A stretch of DNA of 64,000 nt from Antitrichia curtipendula (Eukaryota; Streptophyta; Bryopsida; Hypnales; Leucodontaceae). The stretch is taken from the NCBI GenBank assembly GCA_951230915.1, contig OX579636.1, forward strand, positions 39,491,567 through 39,555,566, written 5' to 3'. This document shows positions 11,464 to 25,300 of the stretch, piece after piece. The notes below the pieces were generated by a model. It did no database searches. It had not been told where the DNA came from and worked only from the letters and a program-made list of their open reading frames with translations. Positions within the stretch are counted from its first letter, which is position 1. Each line of letters begins with the position of its first letter. Both the position numbers and the translations under genes were made by a program.

Positions 11464-14400
11464 CTTTACTCTCCATCCTAATCTTATGCCTTTCAAAAAC
11501 ATCTTCAAATAGTCATGTGCAACAAGCTTAGACAATTCCTTGTCCAAAACTTGCTCTAGTAGGCCTTTCTTTGTTGCAATTGCTGGCAGTGCTACAAGCC
11601 TCCCAAAACTAATGGCATCTATAGTTGTCATTTGTTTTTGGTGTTATCCCAATCAAATGTGAATATCACTATTAGACCAACAAATAAAGACATTTCTTCA
11701 ATTATAATAAAAAATAAATATTACAAAACACTCATTCCCTTGAATTTCTACTAATTTTTTTTATAAATATATTGCTTATTATTTGCAAAAATACCTTTTT
11801 AACACATTAATCAATTCAAAATTATCTTTTAAGAGTAGTATCACTATGAGAAAACCATATTCTAGGTGATGTTTAATATAACAATCAATGTCTAAATTGA
11901 TGGATTTTAGGTGACGCCGATTCTAACAACTCTTGTTTTTATATCAACAATGACATCCAACATAACATTAAGGTGCATAGGAAGCCCGATAGGAAGATAA
12001 AAGATGTATATATTAATTATATATTAGTACAAGGTGTACAACCTTCTGATAGTAAGGAGATGACAACTCTTGAATTATTGTAACATTGTGTGACTACAAG
12101 TTAGTGTGTGACTCTAGAACTAACATACATACGTAATTGCTGAGTCTATAGTGTGACTATACTAACATGCCCTCTTCAGCTGCATATTATAGCTAAATTG
12201 AATCATGAACTTTAAATTTGAAGTTTTGAGATACTACATAGTCCATGTAGTAATGATTTGAATTGAACAAAGTAAATCAAAGCTTCAAGATTCAAAAAAA
12301 AAATACTTCAAGTTATGCCCCCTTGCTACAAATCAAATGAAGTTGTAGTGTTGAGATTTTGGAAGCAAGCATAATGTTTCACCTTAGAGAGTGATTTTGT
12401 CAAAATATTAGCTCACATAATAGATGTTGGCTGTAGGAGAGAACTTGAGTTTGATTATCTTGGATTTTACTTTTTCACGTAAAAATGAAAATGGAGATGT
12501 AAACATGAAATCTTAAAATTTGCTTGGAAATTGTGATTTTGGTGTGAAATAGATTGCATTTGAATTTTATTTTCAAAAATCCGTGTGATATAAAAGCACA
12601 TGTAAATTATTGGATCTCAAAAGGTGACAATTGATGGTTTTAAGTACTTGTGAGCGCTTATTTATCCACCCTTGGTAAATATGCGAGCACAACCTAGTTC
12701 TTAATTCTACAGTTAACTTTGTTCTAAAAGGTGCCTAACGCCGGTCCATTGTGCCTTCTAAGCAATGAATTTTTTTCCAACTCTTTATTATACATAACTT
12801 AAAATTAATCAATGAAACCTAGCCAAATTGAAAGAAAATGCTTCAATTAACTTTAGTTACTATGCCACTGTGATTTTTAGTAAAAAAAAAAGACAATCTA
12901 AATTTAGACACATAAGGTGAAAGAACAATTATTGCCATTTAAAAAATGTAAAATTCAACTTTGTACAACTTTTTTCCCAAAGTTACGGACGGATGAAGTT
13001 TAGTCTTCAACATGCTATTTAAACTTCATCCACTATTTTAAACTTGTTTCTTATTTTGATTTTCTTTGAAATTTAACCTTTGGTCCTAAGTCTAAGACTT
13101 CTAACTAGTTTCCAAGTCGAGACTTGGATAGATGATTTTGACTTTGTTTCATCTGATTTCCATCCTAAACTTCATCCATTGATATTTTCTTTAATTTAAC
13201 TCCAAATTCGTTGTGTGATACTTTTTTGGAAACCTCTAGACCTATTCTACAAATTTTTAAGCCTAAACTTTGGAAAAGATTTGATCTAGATACTTTGACT
13301 TAAACTATTAGTTTGGTCACTTGTTATAAATGCAAGTTTTTGAGAATCAAAAGAAATAGTGTAAGTTAGGGTCTGACCTCAGTCTGAGCTTTGGCCACTA
13401 AATTATTGAACACTCTTCCAAACTCCCTATCATTAGCCGTATTCCAAAGTTGTTTGATAATTTTTCCCAGAGCTTAAAGAAGAGCCAGAAATATAATTTT
13501 GGGAATCAAAATACTTCATCTTTTCCTTTTTTCTTCTCTTTCTTTTTCTTCTACACTATTTCACTTCAATTATTATATCCTAAGGTTGACCCTTGATAGA
13601 ATAGAATTTCCAATGCTTTGGACTTCAAAATTATAATTGACCCTTGGAATCAAGATTGTCCGGACGTCCACAGATGCGAGGTCCCCAAACGTCCCGTGAC
13701 AAACGGACCTCAATGTCCGCTTGCCTGCCCATCGCCAGGCCGTATACCCGTCCACCCGTTTGCCAGGCCATACATCGGATGTTGAGGTCTGCTGCGTTTG
13801 GACGTCCGATTTTTGGACGCGATTTTGAGCTGAATGTTGAAATTTGTCAACTCTGCTTAGAATTTTCGTATCCCTATCCAAGTCGATTATTAATCTATTC
13901 CTATTCTAATGGTTTACATCTCTCTTCTAAAATTTTTGCCTACCTTATCAACTTCTCAATTGTCCCTTAAGCTACCAAATTGTCACATCATTCTTCCATT
14001 TGCAATTTGAATGTGAGAAGTCCTATCTATGATTGTCTAAGTGCCTCTTCTCCTCTTCAAACTTCTTTTTCTTTTTTATATCTAAGTCTGTTTGCAATTT
14101 GAAGAGTTTCCTATGTGAATTATCTACTAATTTTCTCTTCCTTCACCTCATTCTATACTACTTCTACTCTTTTATTCCCTTGTTTAGTTATGTTTTAGAT
14201 TAATTTCTTCTCAAACAACAAATATTAGAATCCAAAATCCAAAGCAGCCTAGTACTATATAACCTAATAGTTAGAAAACCACCCTTGGACAGACCTCTGG
14301 AGCCTCAAAGACTCTACCAAAGTCCAAAAAGATAGGTAAGATGGTCCACCAGTCCAGTTTCACATTGTAAATACGTACATGGTATAAAATCATATATTAA

Positions 14401-17400
14401 TATGATATTTTGATAGGTTATATTATAATAATCTAAAAATAAAGATGACATTGTTTTAGTAGCTTCAAGGTGATCCCTTCTCATTATGGCGCATTCCATC
14501 TATGTAAGAAGAAGCATCCGCCTGAGAGCTTCATCAATTTGATGTAGTTTCTTTATTTCTCACTTTAGATTTTAGTATGTTGAGTTGGAGGGTTTTTCTG
14601 AGTTTCAAGATCATGAGCTTCAACCGGGATCAAAATTTAATTTTTCTTTATCACAATGTTGGATCAACCTTTTATGCCATTGAATCTTGCACCACCACAT
14701 GAGTGTCCTCAAGATGAAGCTGGGCCTTCTTGACCGCCAAAGCAACCTCGTGTGGAACAACGATGGTACGTGACGCTCGAGCATTGGTGATCTTGTTGTA
14801 AGTCAAATGTGTTGAATCAACAACCGAGAAGTGACATTTGAAAGGTGTTTTGAAGGTCTAAACAACAATCAATACTATTGTATGGTTAGGCCCATAAAGG
14901 CTAGTCGTAGCCACCAACGTTGATTGTAGGGGCCGGTCAATTCTTTAACTAAGACGGATCATGTAAAGTACGTTGCAACCACCGTTAGATGCATTCTCAA
15001 ATTTTTACAGATAGAGTGATACGTGTCTTGGACTTTGATTTTCTTACCTCTAATATACATTTAATAGACATGTTAAGTCAATCATGTATTTTATTTTGTA
15101 TGTTCAAAGTCACGGAAAGAAAATAATGAAATAATTGTCTTCTAGTAACTTCGGGATGATTTACCTTCTTAATGAGGAGATGAATGTAATTGTGTGGTCA
15201 AATTCAATGACAAATGGGTGGTAGTATAGCCTTGTAGTCACGGTATGGACTGAAGTCCACTTGACTTGTGGGATTGAGATGGAAGACAAGGTAGAGGATA
15301 AGAAGAACACTATTCATCTTCTTCTTCTTTGTTGGTTTAGAAGGAACAAATGTTTGAGGAGCCATAATGTGTTGAATTTTGCAAATTTTGGAATGAAAAT
15401 TAGAGGAATTGTATATTATATTGTTGTCTTCCAAAAATTTATATCTTGCTTGAAATAAAGTTGTGGGTTGAGATTTGTATTAGTTTGAGTGGTGAAAGGT
15501 CTATTGCTTCCTATGTGAAGGGGCAAAGACTTTGATCAATCATAAAAGACGTATTGGTCTTTAGTTTGCAATGAAACTTACACAGAATGTGAAAATTTTT
15601 GTTAGCTTTCCAAATAATTATCATTTGTTCTATTTGGAAAATTAATGAATGAGTTGTGAATGTAGAAGTAAAGAAGGATCTGTTGCCCTCAATTTTAGAA
15701 GCCGAAACTTTAAGTGACCATAAAAGATGGAAGAAGTATTAGTTTAGTTTGAATTTTACAGGAGCAATAGAAAATTGTGTAAGCTTTCCAAATAGCTATT
15801 ACACGTTTCATTTGAATTCTTAGGTCATCAGTGGCACCACACTAAAGTTTAGCCAAGGAGTTGAAGTTGAAGTTGAAATTGAAGGACACTGAAGACTTGT
15901 GTATTGTGGCTTGTGGCTTTCATTTCTTTGTAAACTTTATTGTTGTAAGTGGCGTGGGTTAAACCATTGCTTAAGCCTCATTTTTTGGCATGGTGATGAA
16001 GTGGAGTTAATGGCCTACATGGTCAAAACTTGCATTGTTTCACGGTGAGGTTGGATTGTCCATGTTGATTACCGTGAGTTTGAAATTTAGAAGCCAATCT
16101 TTTAGACGGTTCAACTTGTGGTCAAGCCGTCCCGTTTTACCCGTCCAAAGCTTGTGGCTACTTATTATCTAACTTGACTTTTGAACCCATTTAGAGACAA
16201 TTCAAAATAGGCCAACAGGAAGCAGTTCCGCAATAGTGGAGAAGATTTTAAGAACAAGATTCAAGATTTTATATGACTATGATTTCTTTTGTTTTTAAGC
16301 TATTCTTGATTGAAGCTAGTATCCCATGATTTTCCAAAGCAAACTTCTTTCCATACAACACCGACACACCAAACCTAGCCTTTAATTTAAGGCTCATGAC
16401 AATGCCACGTGGCGAGGCACCACTGATCAAAATCATACAAATGGCTAGGACCTCACCTTGTAGCTTCGGGACCTCAATTTTAGTATATTGGAACCTCGCT
16501 CTTCCCTATTGCATGACTTGTTGTTTGGTTTTTGGACCTTCAGTAAGCTTACAATGATTATTATTTTCCTATCAACTAGAAGGTAAGTTGGACTTAATGG
16601 CTTAAATCAAGTTTTTTAATTATGGGACTTGGTTATTGGTTACTGTAATGATAGAACCTCAAAGAACAAAATTTAATGACATAATGATAATATATTGATA
16701 TTCTTGTATTCTAACTCAAGTACAAATCTTCATACAAAATTATATTCTACTTAACAACTAACTTAGCTCGAAGAAAAAGCAACACTTTTAATAAGTATCA
16801 AATAGTTGATAACCAAGTCAAAGCTTTGTCATTGTTTCTAAAAATCTAAACACTTAAACTATCAAGGTTCAAAGCTTTGTCATGCTTGGGATTTTAACAC
16901 AAAAACTAAAAAATTCCACTCCTAGGGAAGTCAAAACTTCGCCATCATAGGGAAACCAACACAACTAAAGGACAAAGATAGACAAAGAAAAATCAACCTA
17001 AACAAGTTGGTGCAAACACATTAGTACAATACTCCATAAACACAAGTTAGTGCACAATTGTCAACCAAAATATACACCAAAAGCCCCTCAAGGTGCTGTG
17101 AGAGATTATTCTAGTATTAGTACAAAGAAACAAGACAACTGCCAAACTTCAACAAAAATTCAAGAAACTTCCACAAACATCAACAAGTTAATAAATAACT
17201 CAAGCAAAGTTCAAACACAAGTAAGGTTTAAAGGGACCCCTAAGTCCTTCAAAGCTTGTAGAAATGCAACAAAATGGAGCTTGAAATGCTCCAAAAACAA
17301 GTACGTTTACAACTTGGCTCAAGAATGGCCAAAAATCCAAACTAACGGACCCAATAGTGTAACAAAGACAAAAATTGGCTACAAGGAAAGTTAGGGGTTC

Positions 17401-19930
17401 AAAATATGTACCGAGGGGTGATTTGAGAGGAGAAGGGGTATTTTTATATATATTTTCAAGGGCATCCATCTCCTCTCATTTCCTAACTGTAATCTTATCA
17501 TTTAAGATTTTCATCCTAATCTTCTTGTTTTTTATTTTCACGCTAGACCAAACTCTAACTTTTGGAGTTTAACTCCAAATCACAAATGGATTGTGCCATT
17601 GGATTTAGAAGGCCATTTTTAGTCTACAAGACTCCCACCCCTTTTTCCTACCTAAAAAACGCAAGGAATCCTAGCACCAACTTAAAACCAAAAAAGGGTA
17701 AAAATTCAAAGTTTGGAGTTTGACTTTTCTATGAAAAATAACTAGCCTAAGATTTTTAATAGGTGTAAGGGAGTAGTAAAAGACCCGACTTCGTGTGCTC
17801 CCGAAACGCCGGTCAACTCTGCAAATAATCTTTAATTTTGTCAGTTTTGGAGGATCTTGTCAATTTTGATACTTTTGACTATTGGAATGCCATTGAACTT
17901 ATTGGAGCGCTTTAATAATATAAAAGAAGCTACGCTAATTTTTAATGAGATTTTACCACACTTTGGGTAATTTCTACAAATTTTCCATCGTGAATTTTGG
18001 AGGTTGACCATCCGGAATAATATCTTCTTACTATCAAAAAATTACAAAACTTTTTGTAGAACCTTTCATAGAATCCTACAACACATTTGCAAGCTTAAAT
18101 GTTTTACCTTACACCTTCAAAAAAGAAAATTAAATCCCGCTACCTCCTTTAACTTCTGATGAACATGGAATCTTCCAAACAAAAGGGAATCTTGGCAAAC
18201 TAATTATGCCGCTAGACTTTTGGCACGATGTCCACCTCAAATTACCATACTTAAATTATAAATTCCCTTCACTGATCCATCTTGATTTTTCTTCACCTAT
18301 AGACTAATGATTGAGGTGTCCACTGTTTTGTCAATGGTATGGGGAAACTGAAACCCCTCATTGGAAATCTACTCTAGGATTCTCACATAATTCCTTCAAA
18401 ACAATTTAGCATGTATGTGTCACCTACACATCACATTTAGAAAATAGGACTATTTCTACTTAAATACACTTATTATGTATAATTTGTGGGTTTCTAGCCT
18501 ATTTACATGCAGGATTGGGTTGTAATTAAAGAAAAATACTTTATTTAGGATGAAATGCTATATTAGCATATGACATACTTATTTTGGTTGTACACTCTTT
18601 AGGGGGCTTTTTGTATATAAAACTACATTCAAAACTATAAGAAATCCAAAATAAATGAATCATAAATTCTAAGTGACAAAACGGATACTCACAGTATTAA
18701 ATTATAGATAATTATGAATGAAGGGGTGTCTTAGAGGAAGTTTGAAGTATATGTAGTTAGGAAGTTTCATTTTTTAAGGAAAGCAGACAAATGTAGTCTA
18801 GCCTCTCTTGTGTGTTTGTTTTTCTACAAGTATTTTCTATGTACATTTTCTATGAATATTTGCCACAAACTATTTTTTGTACTTCCTTTCCATGAATCAA
18901 TTTAAAGTGTTATAAATTGATTTGTAATGTATTAAATGTGTACTTGTGTAAAATTATATTTGATTGAAATATAAATGTGATGTGTGTGATTTAGATTTGT
19001 TAGATGCAAATGCATATCGTGTAAATTGTTTGTATTGTAAATTTAATGAGCAATGAAATTGACGAGGTTTAAATTGAAGAATTTGTAATAACTTGAGTGT
19101 TAATTATTATTAAAAAAATTCATAGTGGTTATCTATAGTTTATCAGTGCATTTAGTGTGATTGACAAATTGCAAGCATGCATCTCTACCTAATTGATTAT
19201 GAATGTGGTATGTATTATAAAAATTAAAGTTGATAATTTACTATTGCCGTGGCCAATGCAAGATGGCTAATTAATCAATAAACAAGGTTGTGTAATTAAT
19301 TAAAGATTGTGGGCAAATAAGTAAATATATTTGAAATAATAATAAGTGATCTTAAAAATAATAAGACGGCAATAAATATTATTTATCTAGATTTGAAATT
19401 GCTATTATTCTATGGTTAGAATGTATGCAAGTAAAAATAAATAAGAGTGCATGGTCATTGCAAATTATCAAATTTTCTAGATTGATGTTTATTCATTGTG
19501 GAAATGAAAGTGGTTGAAAGAAGAGAGATGTTGTGGAAGTGTTTATAGAGATTGAATGAACTAGGAGAGACTACAAACATTGATTATGAAAATTGAGATT
19601 ATTGCATAACTATGAATTTAAAAGCAATTATATAAAAATAGATTATTGCCATGAGATAATTCTATTGCAATATTTCTTGGTGTTCTTTGCAATTTATTTA
19701 TAGCATACTGCATTTGCATGGGTTTGCATTCATTGTCTATTAATTGATGGACGTAGTTATAGATTTTTTTAAAGAAAATATGCATGTCCGTTTTTGTATT
19801 AACATACCTTTATAAGCCTGATTAATACATTATTTCCTAAATAGAGTATTATTTACCTATGTGTGACTTTAGCTACTCAAAATTCTAGTTAACTTGAGCC
19901 TTCCCCTAAAGAACCCATTTTATTATATTT
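11464..19930. other. gene-free AT-rich tract with one GC-rich island
   Basis: No gene with splice or domain support was found in about 8.5 kb. A GC-rich island (13655-13830) stands out and is listed separately. The longest open frames (17050-17394 plus, 17200-17469 minus) have no recognisable motif. Confidence 0.4.
13655..13830. repeat. GC-rich island with GGACGTCC motifs
   Basis: The sequence is markedly richer in GC than its flanks. CGGACGTCCA near 13661 faces TGGACGTCCGA near 13798, and the word CCAGGCCRTAYA occurs twice (about 13735 and 13763). No protein is recognised. It may be part of an unfamiliar element. Confidence 0.35.
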
Positions 19931-19953
19931 TTTCTTGATTGCTATCTTCCGTA

Positions 19954-22132
19954 CTACATGAGATCAATATGTTTTGAGCATTCATAATGTTTGGAATTCT
20001 TGCTTAGTGCAATACAAGATTGGTTGTTACAATAAATAAAACTTCGTAGCACAAAATTGTAATTAAGTTCAGGGATAACGGTTTGAAGCCAAATGGGCTC
20101 TTTAGTTGTTGTAGTGGCTAGAATATATTTTACATTTGTCAAAGAAAGTGTTACAATAGATTACTTGCGGACATGAAAAAAGGCAAGATGAATCTATTTG
20201 AAAATATATCCAAAGGTAGACCTTCAAGTATAAGGTCATCAACTTAATTGGAGTCAATCCATCCACATAACTTTTGGAAAGGAAATAAATATATATTAGC
20301 ACTATAATAGGTGAGTCCTTGCCGAGAAGTTCCATGGAGATAATGAAATATTTATTTAACTCCAAGCTAATGTGCTAGAGTTATATTTTGCATAAATTGA
20401 GCTAAGTGATTAATTGAAAAGGCCAAATCCCAACGAGTGCAAGTAACAAGGTACAGCAAGCTGCAGATAGCTTGTTTGTATGAAATCTTATCCATAAGTT
20501 GTTGTTCTTCAGGAATAAAGGCATAACTTTGGTGGCATGAATATCAAATGCAAGCTTCAAGAGATGTGGCAGCCGAATTTGAAGTGGCCATAGTAAATTT
20601 GATTAAGAGATCATAGATGTATTTATCTTGTGATAATATTAATGTCTTATTCAAGCTATCTTGATGAATCTCAGTACTAATAATAGATTCAATCTCTTGA
20701 TTATCAATCATTGAAAAACGATGAGTCAATAGCGCTTTGGTAATGGACAAGAATTGAAAATTGTCAAAAAATAGTATTAGGTCATCAAAATAGAGACACA
20801 AGAGTAAAATAGAAGTATGTGAGTGTTTAACATAAACATTTGGATTAAATTCACAATTAGAGAAGTCATAGCTCAATAAAAAAAATTATTGAAGAGTTTG
20901 TATCCAACTTGAGGGGCTTGTTTAAGTCCATAGAAAGATTTTAATAATTGATAAACTTGATGTTTAGTTCTGGATTTAATGTATCCATTGAATTGGATGA
21001 TGTAAATTTCTTTACGTAGTACATCATTTTAAAAGGTTGTGATCACATCCATTTGGTAGATGTGATAGTCATATATAATGGCCAGTGTTAAAAGGATTTG
21101 GAATGATGTCATTTTGATGACATGAGAGAAAGTATCTAGTAGTCAATTTTTTCTTGTTGTAAGAAGTTGCAAGCCACAAATCTTGCTTTGAAACAAGATA
21201 AAGATCCGCCAAAATTCAATTTTCTAAGGAATATTCATTTTGTGCTAATTACATATCTATTGGAGGAAAGATCAATAAGGTTTCAAGTTTGATTGTTGAT
21301 CAAGGACTAATATTCTTTGTTCATTTTTGTTTTCTAATGAATTAAATTAGGTCTTGTTAAAACTTCATTTACAAAGCTTGGTTTACTAATTTGAATGATA
21401 AAGGTATAGATGTAGAAATTATCATCACGAAATTTTGTTGATTGCTAGGCTCTATGGTTAGTAAAATGAAAAGTTCTTAGAGGAAATTTTGTTAAGAATT
21501 GCGCACAATTTGAAGGTTGTTTGAATGTGGCAATAATGTGTTCAAAGATGAGGGGACAATTCTAATATTGAATCTCTTACTCAATGTTGTTGGTTTGAAG
21601 GGTAAGTTGAGGAAGTTGAGCGGGCAACTCAAGTGGAATTAAATTTGGTTAACTTATACATGTGAGGTATGGTCTATCTTTAAAAATGAGGATGTGATTG
21701 GATCAAGGACAATATATAAATCTTTCAAGTCTATTAATAAATTTAAAATTAAAATTTTATTTTAGATCATTTTGTTTTTAGAAAAAAATTACGTCACATC
21801 TTGAAAAGATGGTACAGGATTCATGGTCATATAATTGATAACCTTTAATACCATTGAATTCACCATAGCCAATGAAAGTGTATTTAAACTTTTGATCTTT
21901 ATCTTCTTTTGCTTTTCATCAAGGATATGAATATAGGTTAAGCAGCCAAATATTATCAATTGTGAGAAATTAGGTTGAATATTGATCTGTAATTGATAGG
22001 GTATTGAATTGGTTAAATTTTTGGTGAAGAAAAGATTTATCAAATAGCATCATGTTGCAATTGCTTCAACCATAAATAAGTTGTAAAGACTGGCAACTTT
22101 GAGCATGCTTTGGATTGATTTGATTAAGGTTT
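19954..22132 (-). pseudogene. decayed Ty1/copia polyprotein (integrase tail, RT, RNase H)
   Basis: Minus-strand fragments follow pol order. An integrase-tail piece (22043-21789) contains SQLIIFGCLTYIHILDEKQK, the FGC..Y.H..DEKR..K block of copia elements. A reverse-transcriptase region (about 21100-20544) contains NPNVYVKHSH, LLLCLYFDDLILF (here YFDD in place of YVDD), and SQDKYIYDLL. An RNase H end (20142-19954) contains KEPIWLQ, CNNQSCIALSKN and SKHIDLM. Frameshifts and stops separate the pieces, so it is inactive. No LTRs were identified. The integrase part continues at 23298-23760 beyond an insertion. Confidence 0.8.
21822..22132 (+). repeat. 311-bp direct repeat, left copy
   Basis: This copy and 23298-23608 are the same length with no indel, and I count four differences (for example CACCATAGCC versus CACCAAAGCC). 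On its left it continues into the downstream copia sequence; on its right it ends abruptly at the insert. Confidence 0.85.
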
Positions 22133-23297
22133 AAAAATCCATAGACTTAATCATTTCACTCCTTGCACAGACATAATTTCAATTTGATTTTTTTATCATT
22201 TCTAATTTATAGCAACTGCAACGACAAATTGTCTACAGCTCACTTCTTCTTATTTGCTGGTTTAGCAATCTAAGATCTAGACACTCTTACAAGATCATTG
22301 TAAATAATATATTAACCACATTTATCTTAACAAGTTGTCTTTCAAACTCTTGAGAAACAGAGACAAAGAACAATTAATTTGCTATCAATTTCTACATACT
22401 TCATCAACTTATACATTCTAATTTAAGATTATTGACAACTCGTCCAATAATTATATAATGACATGTACAATTCAAAGCAATTTGTTAAGAATTAACTTAC
22501 CCGGTAAAGTGTTCTCGGTTGGTCCTTCACAATCCAACACCAAGCCTGATTATTGCTTGCAATCCTTAGTCGATTAATTTGTCTGGTTTCTTCAACTTCT
22601 GAGTTGACAAATTGTCCCAGAGCAAGTATCCAAGTACAATGCTCAATTGACAATTCGTTTTATACAGACATCATTCACCAAATTCAAAAATTCACTATGA
22701 AAACTTCAATGGCAAATACACAATTCACTGGACTAAAATCAACCCATACAATTATGTACTCACAACTTGTCACAACCACATATATAAACACACAATGAAT
22801 GAACTTAAGGATACTTGTCAATTGTTACAATCATAAAATTTCAACAATCCAATCACTAGATTAATTCACCAATGCAAACACAATTTGTCACACACACAAT
22901 AGATCCAATCGTTGAATCACAATAATACACATCAGCACTATGGTGCTAGACAATTAGTTCAAAAGACAATTTGTATTACTGAATTGAAGGAGTTCACAAT
23001 TTGCAAGAACAGCTTGACACTTAAGACGCGAGAAAAATTGATTGAGAGAGTGAGAGAGAAGAAATTGACAATTTGTCCATCTTAAGCTACTGAAAAGGTG
23101 TGGGACTTTGAGTGTCAACCAATGCTAAGACAATTTGTCACTCTTCCAATCTAGTCTATTCACAACTTTCAAAATCTTTCATCTATTTGTACATTTATCA
23201 TTCAATTCCCGTTTACTTCCTAAAGACAAGTAGTAAGTGACTCATTTTTACACTACTAAAGACAAGTAGTCAAAAAACAAAAAATTCATTGTGCTCA
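22133..23297. mobile_element. 1,165-bp insert with GACAAWTTGTC palindromes
   Basis: This sequence splits the copia integrase region and is flanked by the 311-bp direct repeats. It carries GACAAATTGTC at 22223-22233 and 22606-22616, and the opposite orientation GACAATTTGTC at 23067-23077 and 23129-23139, plus several one-mismatch versions in between. No open frame with known motifs and no clear terminal inverted repeat is visible. The motif arrangement resembles the subterminal binding sites of DNA transposons, but classification is open. Confidence 0.55.
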
Positions 23298-23608
23298 CAT
23301 GGTCATATAATTGATAACCTTTAATACCATTGAATTCACCAAAGCCAATGAAAATGTATTTAAACTTTTGATCTTTATCTTCTTTTGCTTTTCATCAAGG
23401 ATATGAATATAGGTTAAGCAGCCAAATATTATCAATTGTGAGAAATTAGGTTGAATACTGATCTGTAATTGATAGGGTATTGAATTGGTTAAATTTTTGG
23501 TGAAGAAAAGATTTATCAAATAGCATCATGTTGCAATTGCTTCAACCATAAATAAGTTGTAAAGACTGGCAACTTTGAGCATGCCTTGGATTGATTTGAT
23601 TAAGGTTT
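23298..23608 (+). repeat. 311-bp direct repeat, right copy
   Basis: Partner of 21822-22132. On its right it runs on into the upstream (core integrase) part of the copia element, so together the two copies bracket the insert like an exceptionally long target duplication. Confidence 0.85.
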
Positions 23609-23760
23609 GATTCTTGCATTCAAAGATTCAATTTTGACTTGGACTATAGAGTTTGTAAATTGATGTTGGATGCTGAAATTTGTACAAAACTTGCTAAAGT
23701 TCTTTGAAATAAACTTACTACTATTATTAGAATAAAAAAACATTGTCTTATGACTTGTTT
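23298..23760 (-). pseudogene. decayed Ty1/copia integrase region
   Basis: Read on the minus strand, this gives frameshifted pieces resembling the integrase core of copia elements: a SK.FSKFC..F.I.HQFT-like stretch, then ..AT.LWL.Q-like and NLTNSIPYQLQ words. It is the N-terminal continuation of the 19954-22132 relic. Confidence 0.6.
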
Positions 23761-24117
23761 GATTCTTGACTAGAACTTTGTATTGTATAGCTACTATATT
23801 AAGGGTGGCAAAAAATTTACGAGGAAGTCATGAACATATAGTGTTCACGTATAGTGTTCACAGATTTGTGGAGTGAAAAAAGGATGCCTTATAATGTGGA
23901 TCAAATGGTGGGACCCCTAGATGGAATTGCAGAGTTTGACTACTACATATCTATCCGAGAAAGTTCTAATAATAATAGTAGGTTGGCATTACAACAATTG
24001 TGCTAGATATGCTACAAGCTTCTTTTATAGGTAGTCAAGTAATTGTATTAGATGACTTGATAAATCAAACTTGTTTTCTATACAACAATACATTGCAAAA
24101 AATGTACTATACATAAA

Positions 24118-25300
24118 TCCAAGCGAGACAAGCTGCAATGCTAATAATTGAGAACCCAAAGGCAGAAGAGCCTCAATACACTAGTACACCTTGTGTGGAG
24201 CTCTCATCAACTCATGTGGTATATTCTAGGACAAAAGAAGTAGAAGAGATAACTAGGGATAAAATGGAGGATGTAGAAGAAAATGAAGGTTTTCAATGAG
24301 TGGATACACCAGTAAGGGAAGAATATGAAATAAGAGATGTAGGTGCAGATGATTCAGAGTATGGTTCCATCCTATGTAGAAGGAAGAGGACGAAAAAGAA
24401 GATGACTTAGAAAAAGATATATCTAACTAAAAATATGGTTCATTAGAGTGGGTTTTTTTATTCATCAAAGCAAAAGAATAATTCATAATTAAACAAGACA
24501 ATCCTTCGGGAGGAAAGAAAAAGCATGAAGACGAAAGTGGTGGTCCATAAGCCATTGGGGAAGTTAGAGACTAAAGTTTTAGTGCAACATAGTGGTGCTA
24601 AGAGAATTGTGTCTCTAATGTATGAAGTTCAAAAGGTGGATTGATCTGTAGATTAGGTAACATCTGAGGCAGAGATAATTTCACTAGGAGATGGTGTGAA
24701 AGACATCAATTTGGAGGAGGTAATTAAACTTCGACCTATAATAGAGTACTAAGGAGAGGAAGACACTCATAGAGGAATGTTGGAGACAACATGTGAACTT
24801 GAAATAGCATAAGTAGTTACTTTGACTAAAAAGGTAGTGATAGAAACATAAGATAGGAAGATCTCCAATTCCCATAGTGGAAGAGATGTAGGATATGGTG
24901 CAAGAATCAATTGTATTGATTTTGCCTCCAATGTCAGCAACAATGACCTCGCAAAATACGACATCAACCTTTCATTGTACTAGGATTGAAGGACAATACA
25001 AATTTGAGCATATAACTTCAATCTTAAAGAAAACATTGCATATGGATTGAGTACCTTCTCTAGAAGCTAAAGCTATAGGTGATAGGGCCTTAGACTATGT
25101 TGGACTACAAATTCCACTCAAGATTCATGCAATATTCACAATACAACTTGTAAATAGGGAAGCAAAGAAAGAGATATGAACTCAATCTTTAAGGATAATT
25201 GTAGAGAAGCTATAGACAATGGATTAGTGAAGTGACAAGTTTTACATAAAGATTACGGTAGTAGATGGTGTTAACGATTAACAGAGAATGATTTTTGTAT
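24118..25300 (+). pseudogene. decayed coding-like region, unknown
   Basis: Plus-strand frames broken by stops give acidic and lysine-rich pieces such as DDSEYGSILCRRKRTKKK, and later TTSTFHCTRIEGQYKFEHIT. Composition suggests an old protein-coding sequence, probably of a transposable element. No diagnostic domain is visible and I cannot assign it. Confidence 0.3.

Noticed and set aside
17050..17469. 114-codon plus-strand and 89-codon minus-strand frames
   Set aside because: No recognisable motifs, no splice context and no composition difference from flanks.
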